A stretch of 50,367 bases of DNA from Ralstonia sp. SET104. GTDB taxonomy: Bacteria; Pseudomonadota; Gammaproteobacteria; Burkholderiales; Burkholderiaceae. The DNA lies in NCBI RefSeq assembly GCF_003851545.1, contig NZ_BHVX01000023.1, positions 1 through 50,367 on the forward strand, read 5' to 3'. Positions within the stretch are counted from its first letter, which is position 1. The number at the start of each line of letters is the position of its first letter. A model generated the notes under the pieces. That model saw nothing but the letters and a program-made list of their open reading frames with translations. It was not told where the DNA came from and searched no databases. Both the position numbers and the translations under genes were made by a program. Below, piece by piece: positions 1 through 7,210 of the stretch.

Positions 1-172
1 TATGTGAGGCTTCGCATATTCACGAATCCCGGCCATCCCTCTACCCAGCGCCGCCAAACTGCGCGAGGCGTTGGCACGGCGACTGAGGTGGACCGAACCG
101 GGCGGCGCCGTCCATGAGCGGTCGGCCAAGTGATAAACGGCTCGGCACCGGCACACTGAAAGGAACAGGCTA
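1..172. other. left-edge segment without an assignable gene
   Basis: No complete gene is visible. Plus-strand frame 2 is open from base 8 to a TGA at 131-133 and could encode the last 41 residues of a protein, but an in-frame TGA at 5-7 precedes it and the peptide matches no family I recognise. It could be a decayed 3' end. The ribosome binding site of the next gene (GGAACAGG) lies just before base 173. Confidence 0.3.
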
Positions 173-868
173 ATGGATATCGAGGCATTGCGAAGCACCC
201 TGGAGCAAGCCAGCCTGGCATCGCTGGGCGTGGGCTTTCTGCTCGGGTTCGTGTTCACCTTCAACCCGGTGGCGCTGGCCGCGATCCCGGTGTCGCTGGC
301 CTACGTCACCAAAGCACGCGAAACGAAAACGGCGATCCGGTATGGCGCGATGTTCATCCTCGGGATGGTCCTCACGCAAACGCTGCTGGGACTGGCGGCG
401 GCCTTGGGTGGCCAAGGGGTGGAGCGGGTCATCGGACGTGAGTGGGGCGTCGTGCTGGGACCGGCGCTGATTCTGCTTGGACTCATATGGCCAGGATGGA
501 TCAGGCTGCCCTTGCCATCGCTTCCCGTTCGCGCCAAAAGAGTGGGTAGCGGTTGGGGCGCGTTCGCTCTCGGTGCCCCCTTTGCCGTGGCCGTCTGCCC
601 TGCGTGCACGCCGGCTATGGTGATCTTGCTCGGCATCGCCGCCGTGATCGGCTCCCCGTTGTTCGGCGCGACCCTGTTATTCGCGTTCGCTTTGGGCCGT
701 GCCGTGCCGATCATCGTCGGCGCGGTGGCCTTGGGACGGCTGGAGAGCCTCTCGATGCTGAAGCGTTACCAAAAAACCTTCGAGATTGCCGGCGCGGTCG
801 TGCTGATTCTTTCCGGCCTTTACATGTTGAATGCGTACTTCTTCATCATTCCGGAGCTCGCGGCCTGA
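173..868 (+). CDS. CcdA/DsbD-type membrane electron-transfer protein lacking one of the two redox cysteines
   Basis: This 231-residue protein has about six hydrophobic segments and the layout of the CcdA family, which carries electrons from cytoplasmic thioredoxin to periplasmic thiol proteins. Classical CcdA uses one cysteine in TM1 and one in TM4. Here the TM1 motif reads FNPVALAAIP (residues 30-39), so the usual cysteine is Val33, while the TM4 motif AVCPACTPAM keeps Cys142 and Cys145. It may therefore use the CxxC pair alone or move something other than two electrons; this is inference. The start at 173 has a GGAACAGG ribosome site. The cytochrome c gene follows after 32 bp, suggesting one transcript. 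MerT-like transport is an alternative role. Confidence 0.75.
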   Translation: MDIEALRSTLEQASLASLGVGFLLGFVFTFNPVALAAIPVSLAYVTKARETKTAIRYGAMFILGMVLTQTLLGLAAALGGQGVERVIGREWGVVLGPALILLGLIWPGWIRLPLPSLPVRAKRVGSGWGAFALGAPFAVAVCPACTPAMVILLGIAAVIGSPLFGATLLFAFALGRAVPIIVGAVALGRLESLSMLKRYQKTFEIAGAVVLILSGLYMLNAYFFIIPELAA

Positions 869-900
869 AGGTGAGCTGGCGCGCAAACAGGAGCAGTCCA

Positions 901-1575
901 ATGATTCGACGACTTGGCGTTCATGCGGTCGTGGCCGCTTTGGGCCCACTTGTGTTTAGTGTGCCGGCTCGTGCAGAGGGTGACCTCACACGTGGCGCAC
1001 AAGCCGCCCGTGCCTGCATGGCGTGCCATTCATTTGCACCGGGTCGGCACATGACAGGCCCGAGTTTGGCAGGCGTTTTGGGCCGCAAAGCAGGCACAGC
1101 CGACGGTTTCGTGCGCTACTCTGACACCCTCAAGCAATCAGGTCTGGTCTGGGACAAACGGAACCTCGATGCATGGCTCAAAAATCCGGCGGCCGTGGTG
1201 CCGGGTAACGCGATGACCTTTCCCGGTATTGCCGATGCACGTGCGCGAGCCGATCTGGTTGCTTACCTTGAAGCCGTTTCCACGGGTCGTGTGAAGGTGC
1301 CCGATAGTGGCCTGCCGAACTTGAAGGAGCTCGACGCGGCGTCGAGGGTCACCTCAATCCGTTACTGTAGCGACACCTATCGCCTGACCACCGCCGACCG
1401 GAAGACCCACGCCTTTTGGGAGTTCAACCTGCGATTCAAAACCGATGGCAGCGCTGCCGGCCCGGCTGCCGGTCAGCCTGTGCTGATCGGCGCAGGCATG
1501 CAAGGCGACCGTGCTGCCGTGGTGTTCGCACGCCCCGAGGAAATCTCGACCTTCATTCAGAGGCGGTGCCCATAA
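901..1575 (+). CDS. periplasmic c-type cytochrome with C-terminal extension
   Basis: The protein has 224 residues: a signal peptide (about 1-25, ending PARA), then a class I cytochrome c domain with heme motif CMACH (Cys39, Cys42, His43) and a likely axial Met105 in NAMTFPG. The first 120 residues match a typical cytochrome c552-like domain. The last 100 residues, with two cysteines, form an extension I do not recognise. ATG 901 is preceded by AGGAG. A much longer frame is open upstream, but it overlaps the CcdA-like gene and lacks a signal peptide, so 901 is preferred. CcdA proteins often serve cytochrome c maturation, so the pair makes functional sense. It converges with dsbD, 80 bp away. 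Confidence 0.85.
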   Translation: MIRRLGVHAVVAALGPLVFSVPARAEGDLTRGAQAARACMACHSFAPGRHMTGPSLAGVLGRKAGTADGFVRYSDTLKQSGLVWDKRNLDAWLKNPAAVVPGNAMTFPGIADARARADLVAYLEAVSTGRVKVPDSGLPNLKELDAASRVTSIRYCSDTYRLTTADRKTHAFWEFNLRFKTDGSAAGPAAGQPVLIGAGMQGDRAAVVFARPEEISTFIQRRCP

Positions 1576-1655
1576 AATCTGGCCACCCAACCTGCGGCAT
1601 CTGGAACTCAGCGGCGATGCCGCTGCAGAGCTGCGGCCGGGGAATCGGCCAATTC

Positions 1656-3602
1656 TCAACTCTTCCCGTTGTGGTTCCACGCCCGCGAGAGGCTGTCGAG
1701 AAAAAGGCTTGCCGACTGAAAACCGATCACCCGCACCGAGCTCTCACGTCCGTCGGCACCAAACAAGATGATGCCGGGCGGCCCGAACAAGCCGAAGCGT
1801 TTGAGCAGGGTGCGGTCGTCGGCCGTATTGCCGGTCACGTCCGCCTGCAACAGCACAGCCCCCGCCAGCTGCGCCTGGACTCTTGGATCGCTAAAGGTCA
1901 GGCGTTCCATTTCCTTGCAACTGACGCACCAATCGGCATAGAAATCCAGTAGCACCGGCTCGCCGGCCGCGGCGGCCTGCACCAAGCGCGCATCGAGCTC
2001 GGTCACAGAACGGATGCGCTCGAAGTGCACCACCGCCGGGCCAGCAGTGGAGGCAGGTGCCACCTGGCCAGCACGCAGATGCGACAGCGGCTGGAGCAGG
2101 TCCCGTCCGCCAGACGCCAGCCCGACCAGCAGGATCGCCCCTGCCAGCGCGGCCACCACGCCCATGCCTTTCCCCAACCGGGCCAAGCTGCGAGGCTCGG
2201 GACCAAGCGAATCGAAGGCGCCCAGGAAGGCGGAGGCAATCAGCAGCAGCATGCCCCACGCCGTCATTGCTGCCCAGGGAGGCAATAGCGGACCGACAGC
2301 CCAGAGCGCCTCGCCCAGCAGCAAGAAGCCCAAGAAGCCCTTCGTCACCTTCAGCCAGTGTCCAGCGCGCGGCAGAAGATTGCCGGCGGCGACGCCGATC
2401 AGCACCAGCGGTGTCCCCACGCCGATCGCCATAGCGAATAGTGCAACGCTACCGCTGATGCCATCACCGGTTTGCATGAGATAGGCCAGCGTGCCCGACA
2501 GCGGCGCACGCACGCCGCGAACGACGACCAACGCTGAAATCACCCCCGATACTGCGGCAACAGCAATCTGGCCGCCCGACCGCTGGTTCGAGGACGCCGC
2601 CATTGGGGGCTGTCGCCCCAGCTCATAGAGTCCGAACATCGACAGCGCCAGGGCCACTGCCAGCGTGGCAAAAGCTCCCAGCGCCCACGACATCTGCGGC
2701 CCCGCCGAGAATCTCTCGCCGAAAAATCCTGCAGCCACGCCGACGCCGGCATAAGCCACCGTCATTCCAAGCACGTAGGCTAGCGAGACCAGCAAGGCGC
2801 GACCGCGCGTGACGTGCTCGCCGACGACGATTGACGACAGCATCGGCACCATCGCCAGCACGCTTGGCGTGAGCGTCAGCAGCAGGCCGAAGCTGAGGAA
2901 GACCGTGGCAATCTTCCCCAACTGGCGGCTGGCCAGCACACGGGCAATGCGGTCGCCGTCGTCATTCCTTGGCGCAGCTGATGGAACAGCAGGCTCAATT
3001 TGCCCCTCTCCCAAGCCGGGCAAAGTCGGCGCCGCCGGCGGCACGGGCGACGTCATTGGCGTGCTGCTCCGATGCCGATCGAATAGGCCACCGAGCAAGC
3101 CACCGCCGACCTTGTACACACTCTTCATCGGCGGGTAGCAGATTCCCTTGTCGGCACAGCCTTGTGATGTCACCGTCAGCGACCATTTGCCGTCGGCAGG
3201 CACGACCGCCACCGGCACGCGAATGGTGACGCCGCCATGATAGGTCTCCATCTGCTTGCCGAGCGCTTCGTCAAACTTGACCTGCCCCGGCGGAAACTCG
3301 GGGGCGCCGAGATTGACCTCAGCCGGTTGTGCGGTGAACGCGAATCGCTCACGGTAGAGGTGATAACCGTCGGCAATGTCGAAGTGCACCTCGATGGAGT
3401 GGTCTTCGAGTTGCCGCGCCACCAAACGGAAGGCCCGTTCCGGTGGCAGGAGATCTTGCTCGCCAGCAGCATGGGCAACCCCACCGGCGCCTGCGATGCA
3501 GAGCCATATAAAAGCAAGCAGCTGCAAAACGAGCTGTGCCGGGGCGAGGAGTCGTACTCGCCCGTCACCGCCAGTGCGCATGGCTGCCACGCTCCATCCC
3601 AT
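1656..3602 (-). CDS. dsbD: DsbD-like thiol:disulfide interchange protein without transmembrane cysteines
   Basis: The 648 residues contain all three DsbD modules. An N-terminal periplasmic domain keeps its cysteine pair (CADKGICYPP, Cys149/Cys155). An eight-helix membrane domain spans about residues 225-500. A C-terminal thioredoxin-like domain carries WCVSCKE (Cys559/Cys562). In E. coli DsbD the membrane domain relays electrons through a cysteine in TPCVLPM and another in SPCTTAPLSG. Here these read TPSVLAM (Ser247, codon at 2862-2864) and VRGVRAPLSG (Gly363, codon at 2514-2516), so both relay cysteines are absent. I checked both codons in the nucleotide sequence. The signal peptide ends near VAHA. 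Met8 (3581) is an alternative start. It is the last gene of the minus-strand copper set. Transport through the membrane must work differently or be lost. Confidence 0.88.
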   Translation of the reverse strand: MGWSVAAMRTGGDGRVRLLAPAQLVLQLLAFIWLCIAGAGGVAHAAGEQDLLPPERAFRLVARQLEDHSIEVHFDIADGYHLYRERFAFTAQPAEVNLGAPEFPPGQVKFDEALGKQMETYHGGVTIRVPVAVVPADGKWSLTVTSQGCADKGICYPPMKSVYKVGGGLLGGLFDRHRSSTPMTSPVPPAAPTLPGLGEGQIEPAVPSAAPRNDDGDRIARVLASRQLGKIATVFLSFGLLLTLTPSVLAMVPMLSSIVVGEHVTRGRALLVSLAYVLGMTVAYAGVGVAAGFFGERFSAGPQMSWALGAFATLAVALALSMFGLYELGRQPPMAASSNQRSGGQIAVAAVSGVISALVVVRGVRAPLSGTLAYLMQTGDGISGSVALFAMAIGVGTPLVLIGVAAGNLLPRAGHWLKVTKGFLGFLLLGEALWAVGPLLPPWAAMTAWGMLLLIASAFLGAFDSLGPEPRSLARLGKGMGVVAALAGAILLVGLASGGRDLLQPLSHLRAGQVAPASTAGPAVVHFERIRSVTELDARLVQAAAAGEPVLLDFYADWCVSCKEMERLTFSDPRVQAQLAGAVLLQADVTGNTADDRTLLKRFGLFGPPGIILFGADGRESSVRVIGFQSASLFLDSLSRAWNHNGKS

Positions 3603-3742
3603 ACACCACTCCCTGACCTCAATGACCGACCATACAGTGCTGATCGCGCTGTAGCCTCTCGGCTGATGCCTTCACGCCTCTCGAGCCACCGGGCATCGTG
3701 AGCCGGTGCCATCTGGCGCCCCACCATTGACACCCGATGGGA

Positions 3743-4072
3743 TCATTCCGCCGCGCCACCCGACGCCCCAGGGGGAACGTGAAGATGCAAGAACTTCTCG
3801 ACGGGAACAACCGCCACGATCCCGGCGCCCGGCACCGTCGATTTTCCGACCGCAACGATCGCGTTGGTGATGGCCTCAACCTCGGCCTCGTCCGCGAAAA
3901 TTTCAACCTTGGTATGCACGGTGGTCAGGTCACTGGAAAAGAAATTCTTGTACTCGCCGTACCCCTTGACCCTGGTGATCGTCAGACCCGGGGCGTGAAC
4001 GGTCGCAAGCTTCCGTTCAAGCTGCTCCAGCAGTTCGGTGGGAACAATGGCAATCACCCATTTGGTGCTCAT
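3743..4072 (-). CDS. PII-like signalling protein
   Basis: The 109-residue protein has the size and beta-alpha-beta pattern of the PII superfamily: an opening strand WVIAIVPTELLEQLE, a region GYGEYKNFF where PII proteins carry the T-loop, and a second repeat rich in Val/Ile ending VPVEKFLHLH. It lacks the Tyr-uridylylation context of GlnB/GlnK. PII-like proteins beside RND or other metal transporters are known and are thought to sense ligands and control transport; that role is inferred here. ATG 4072 has an AGGAG site seven bases upstream. The frame continues upstream to 4360, but that part overlaps the Rieske gene. It sits between the Rieske and dsbD genes on the same strand. Confidence 0.72.
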   Translation of the reverse strand: MSTKWVIAIVPTELLEQLERKLATVHAPGLTITRVKGYGEYKNFFSSDLTTVHTKVEIFADEAEVEAITNAIVAVGKSTVPGAGIVAVVPVEKFLHLHVPPGASGGAAE

Positions 4073-4131
4073 GACCGTCTCCTTGACAACCGAGGTAGGG
4101 GCCACCGCAGCCGGTGCAGCGGGGCAAGAAA

Positions 4132-4737
4132 TCATCTGGCTCCATAGCGATCCTCGCCAACTATCAAGCGGGCGTTGTCCAGGTACTGGTACGGAGGGAT
4201 CTCCAGGTTGAGCGGCGCAGGAACATTCCGGAACACACGTCCGGCCAGATCGAATTTGGAACCATGGCAAGGACAAAAGAAGCCACCGGGCCAACGATCG
4301 CCCAAATCCGGGGCGCCGACTTCCGGCCGATAGTTCGGTATGCAGCCAAGATGCGTACAAATGCCTACTGCCACAAAGTAGTCAGGCCGAAGGGAGCGGG
4401 TTGCGTTGCGTGCATAGGCCGGCTGTTGATCTTCTTTGGATTGCGGATCGCCCAACAGATTGTCGTGTGTGCCTAGACGATCCAGCATGTCGCGGGTACG
4501 GTGCAAGATCCAAACGGGCTTACCGCGCCAAGCGACGGTAACCAGAGCCCCGGGCTCAACGGCATCGAGGTTCACCTCGACGGGGGCTCCTCTCGATCTG
4601 GCGGCGCGGCTCGGCGCCATGCTCGCGACGAATGGCAGCATGGCGCCAGCGAGCCCCACACCACCCACGGTGCCGGTGGCCAGCAGAAGCAATCTGCGCC
4701 GGCGTGCGGTTCGGGAGTCTGCGCTTGGCTTGCTCAT
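4132..4737 (-). CDS. Rieske 2Fe-2S protein (PetA-like, stand-alone)
   Basis: The 201-residue protein has a basic N-terminus (ARRRRLLLLA), one hydrophobic helix (about residues 18-42) and a C-terminal Rieske fold. The two cluster motifs are CTHLGC and CPCHGSKFD, each giving one Cys and one His ligand plus the disulfide cysteine. This matches the iron-sulfur subunit of ubiquinol-cytochrome c reductase in layout and length. No cytochrome b or c1 gene is next to it, so it is either a spare subunit for a complex encoded elsewhere or part of a separate electron path with the cytochrome and DsbD proteins nearby. ATG 4737 has GGAG upstream. The longer open frame to 4947 overlaps the methyltransferase gene. 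Confidence 0.88.
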   Translation of the reverse strand: MSKPSADSRTARRRRLLLLATGTVGGVGLAGAMLPFVASMAPSRAARSRGAPVEVNLDAVEPGALVTVAWRGKPVWILHRTRDMLDRLGTHDNLLGDPQSKEDQQPAYARNATRSLRPDYFVAVGICTHLGCIPNYRPEVGAPDLGDRWPGGFFCPCHGSKFDLAGRVFRNVPAPLNLEIPPYQYLDNARLIVGEDRYGAR

Positions 4738-4795
4738 CGCGGTGATCTCCAAGCCGGGATCAATGTGGTCAGTCACCGGACTTTGACCGAGCACA

Positions 4796-5455
4796 TCAGT
4801 CCACGAGTGTGCTGAACAATTGCTTCCATTGCCTGACGCCTGGCATGAACATGGGGACGTCTTTTCGATACGCCTCGTAGGCGGCCCCAAAACGGCTGAC
4901 CATGTCTTGTTCTTCCTTGCGCGCCAGCCTGTTATAGACAAACACAATGACTGGCAACAGCACCACGGTGATCAGCGTGGGCCAATGCACCACCTGCCCG
5001 AAGACAGCCAGCATGATGCCGAGGTACTGCGGATGACGGACGAATCCATAAGGTCCCTCCTGGGCGATGCGCCCGGCGCGGCTTGCCCGATAGACAGTGC
5101 TCCATCCCCAAATCAGCAGAATGAGGCCCGGGAGGATGAAGACGGTAGCTATCACCATCTCGACCATTGCGCCAGCCATGCCATAACCGAGCAGCGTAGC
5201 CCACAGATGCCCACTGTAGACAGTAAGCGGTATGTCGATTCCGAGGAAGCCCGTCAGGAGGTAGATCGTGAGGGGGAAGCCGTACATTTCCGCGTACAGC
5301 GCGATCACAAAGGCCTGAACGAGACCCGCCCCAGTCCATTCGCGCCAACCTTGCGGCGCCACGTACCGATACAAGATCCATGACACCACCCCAACCAAGA
5401 CCGCGACAAGGTTCCAATGGCCGTAGTGCGCACTAAAACTACTCATGATGTTCAT
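4796..5455 (-). CDS. isoprenylcysteine carboxyl methyltransferase-like membrane protein
   Basis: The 219 residues form five or so membrane segments followed by the ICMT/PEMT signature: GPYGFVRHPQYLG (about residue 140), then the RKEEQDMVSRFG and YEAYRKDVPMF motifs near the C-terminus. Members are SAM-dependent methyltransferases. Bacterial homologues in metal-resistance clusters are common, but their substrate is unknown, and no CaaX-type protein is evident here. ATG 5455 has GAGGAG just upstream, so it is favoured over the internal ATG at 5446. The gene lies 58 bp before the Rieske gene on the same strand. Confidence 0.82.
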   Translation of the reverse strand: MNIMSSFSAHYGHWNLVAVLVGVVSWILYRYVAPQGWREWTGAGLVQAFVIALYAEMYGFPLTIYLLTGFLGIDIPLTVYSGHLWATLLGYGMAGAMVEMVIATVFILPGLILLIWGWSTVYRASRAGRIAQEGPYGFVRHPQYLGIMLAVFGQVVHWPTLITVVLLPVIVFVYNRLARKEEQDMVSRFGAAYEAYRKDVPMFMPGVRQWKQLFSTLVD

Positions 5456-5614
5456 GGCACTCCTCGCGCAGACGACAGGATTGGATTTGCCCCTGCATCT
5501 CCGGACACCGCCTCACACTTGCGTTGATGATTCGCGCACTAGGATGGCCTACAGCCCTTGTCCTGCTCTTGCTGGAACCCGCCTTCGCGATACACGTGCG
5601 GCCTCACTCGCGAT

Positions 5615-5860
5615 TCACTTTTCGATCCGAAATGGCTGCTTCTGCTCAGGCGTGTCCTCTCTCGTCGAACGCCGCTGATCGTCTTGACCTTGCATGCCTT
5701 TCATCATCAGCCACATCGATAGCGGGCAGACGAGGATCAGCAGGTAGGGACCAATGCCCAGCACGAAGGCACGAACTGACGGGAAAACGGCATAGGCGAG
5801 CGCCAAGATCGCCACCAGGGCAGCGCCCACGGCGGCCATGGTTCTCATATTGCATTTCAT
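5615..5860 (-). CDS. small DUF2933-type membrane protein
   Basis: The 81-residue protein has two hydrophobic segments (about 7-27 and 33-53) separated by a short PSVRAF turn, followed by MMKGMQGQ and a charged, soluble tail. This matches the DUF2933 family of short inner-membrane proteins often found in copper and silver resistance clusters. Their function is not known. ATG 5860 is preceded by AGGAG. About 160 bp without any clear gene separate it from the methyltransferase downstream. Confidence 0.72.
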   Translation of the reverse strand: MKCNMRTMAAVGAALVAILALAYAVFPSVRAFVLGIGPYLLILVCPLSMWLMMKGMQGQDDQRRSTREDTPEQKQPFRIEK

Positions 5861-5908
5861 AGCGGTACTCCTGTGGTGCTCGGTCGTTCGCGATACGGCC
5901 GACCACCG

Positions 5909-6214
5909 TCATTTCGATGAGGGCGTCTGGATCTTGTCCGCGTACTTGCGCAGGATTTCCCCCATCGCCTGCATCATCTCCCCATGCATCTGCATCGAGA
6001 GCTTCTCGTTGCCGGGCGGCAGTTGCCCCATCATCGGACAACCGCCCATCATTCCGTCGCCCATCATGTGATCCATCATCATGGAGTGCATGGGGTCTTG
6101 CGAACCCGGCTTGGTGCCGTCGGTGCCACGGCTGGGGCCGGCTGCCACGCTCCAGCCACCGGCCCCAAGCAGGGCAAGCGCAAGCGTTGCGGCCACGACT
6201 GATTGCGTCTTCAT
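5909..6214 (-). CDS. methionine-rich periplasmic protein, probably copper-binding
   Basis: The 101-residue protein has a signal peptide ending near VAAG and a mature part dominated by Met and His: HSMMMDHMMGDGMMGG, then CPMMGQ, MQMHGEMMQ. Such Met/His clusters bind Cu(I)/Ag(I) in known periplasmic proteins; binding here is inferred from composition. The downstream helix MGEILRKYADKI is conserved in related small proteins of copper islands. ATG 6214 is chosen because GGAG lies six bases upstream; ATG 6226 in the same frame is possible. It lies among the small-protein genes downstream of cueR-copA and may share their transcript. Confidence 0.75.
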   Translation of the reverse strand: MKTQSVVAATLALALLGAGGWSVAAGPSRGTDGTKPGSQDPMHSMMMDHMMGDGMMGGCPMMGQLPPGNEKLSMQMHGEMMQAMGEILRKYADKIQTPSSK

Positions 6215-6346
6215 GTCATTCTCCATATTCGATTGAGCTGGATCGCTCTCACCTGATTTCGTGTGTCATCGACCTGACGACTGGTCTCTCAGCATCCGCA
6301 TCGCACTGACGCGAGCACTTCGATCATCGGGCTGCGGCGCACACGC

Positions 6347-6589
6347 TCATTTCGCTTCGGAAGAACCCTTTGTGCTGCCGCCGTCTGCCGGGCGGGCATC
6401 CGTTGATTTCATCATTTCAGCGCACTGCTTCTGCATCGCCTCTTTGCTCGATGCAGTACCGGAAGCGGCGGCGGAATGCTTTGCAGCCGCGCGCGCACTG
6501 TTGATGGCGTCCCAGTTGGGACCCGCGAAGGCCGCGCCAGCGGCAACACCAAGCGAAACGAGAACGATGATTCTGAGAACAGAATGCAT
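6347..6589 (-). CDS. small exported protein with GPNWDAINSAR motif
   Basis: The 80-residue protein has a signal peptide (about 1-21, ending AFA) followed at once by GPNWDAINSARAAAK, then an Ala/Ser-rich stretch, a KQCAEMMKS segment with one Cys and two Met, and a low-complexity C-terminus. The same GPNWDAINSAR block begins the mature part of the protein at 17914-18420. I know no function for it. ATG 6589 is preceded by GGGGAAG; an in-frame GTG at 6604 is less likely. Confidence 0.65.
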   Translation of the reverse strand: MHSVLRIIVLVSLGVAAGAAFAGPNWDAINSARAAAKHSAAASGTASSKEAMQKQCAEMMKSTDARPADGGSTKGSSEAK

Positions 6590-6710
6590 GATGGTCTTCC
6601 CCACATAAGGTTTCTTCCCGGCTCATTCCAGGCAGAGTCAGCAGACATCCTGCCGGGGGAGCGATTGAAATCAGAGCTTGCGGCGACGGATTGCCGCGTA
6701 TGGGGGGGGA

Positions 6711-7097
6711 TCAGATTCGCAAGCGCGCTGTTGCGAGATAGATGGGCCCAGGCACTGCAGCGGGCCGAGAGGCCAACGGGTAAGCCGGTCCGGCGTAAGG
6801 CGTCGGAGGAAGAACGTGCACGAGCCCGATTGCGGCAGGCAGCATGCCAAGATCAAGAGCATGGCCGTTGGCATCCGCCAGGTGGCGGCCATCGTGCCGA
6901 TGGTCCGCGCAGAGCGCAGGCTGCGCATCGTCCATGTCCTGGCAGTTCACGACGGAAACAGCCATCGCCGAGGAGTCCATCATGGCCCCCGACTCGGGCG
7001 GGCAAACGTATCCCGCGATCGCCACGCGCGTGAACAACACCGTCGCGAGCAACGCGAGCACAAGCAACCGAGCGAGGGGGTGATGGTGATGCTTCAT
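6711..7097 (-). CDS. small exported Cys/His/Met protein, paralogue of 17415-17795
   Basis: The 128-residue protein has a His-rich start (MKHHHH), a hydrophobic signal or anchor (about 8-28), then GYVCPPESG, CQDMDDAQPALCADH and a C-terminal YLATARLRI. The protein at 17415-17795 shares GYVCP-ES, LCAD and YLQTARLRL, and the product of 10278-10715 has a looser C-DMAD-LC-HC pattern. Three cysteines with nearby His, Met and Asp suggest metal handling, but no function is established. ATG 7097 has an AGGG site; an upstream TTG at 7109 is less likely. It is probably transcribed from the cueR promoter through copA (gap 113 bp). Confidence 0.65.
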   Translation of the reverse strand: MKHHHHPLARLLVLALLATVLFTRVAIAGYVCPPESGAMMDSSAMAVSVVNCQDMDDAQPALCADHRHDGRHLADANGHALDLGMLPAAIGLVHVLPPTPYAGPAYPLASRPAAVPGPIYLATARLRI

Positions 7098-7210
7098 GTA
7101 TCCCTGCAAACAGGTGCGTTCAGTCTAGGCCTGCCAAAACTTGACCACAAGGCGGGCGCGACTTTGGGGACGGTAGGCGGTGGACATGATCTTCATCCAA
7201 CATGCGGCGC

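Noticed and set aside
21-41. A 21-base stretch at the left edge nearly identical (20 of 21) to the reverse strand near 43820-43850 in the integrase-linked fragment.
   Set aside because: Similarity stops on both sides and the implied peptides do not match further; in a GC-rich 50-kb window one such match can arise by chance.
553-900. N-terminal extension of the cytochrome c frame to 553.
   Set aside because: It overlaps the CcdA-like gene in another frame, and the signal peptide and ribosome site mark 901.
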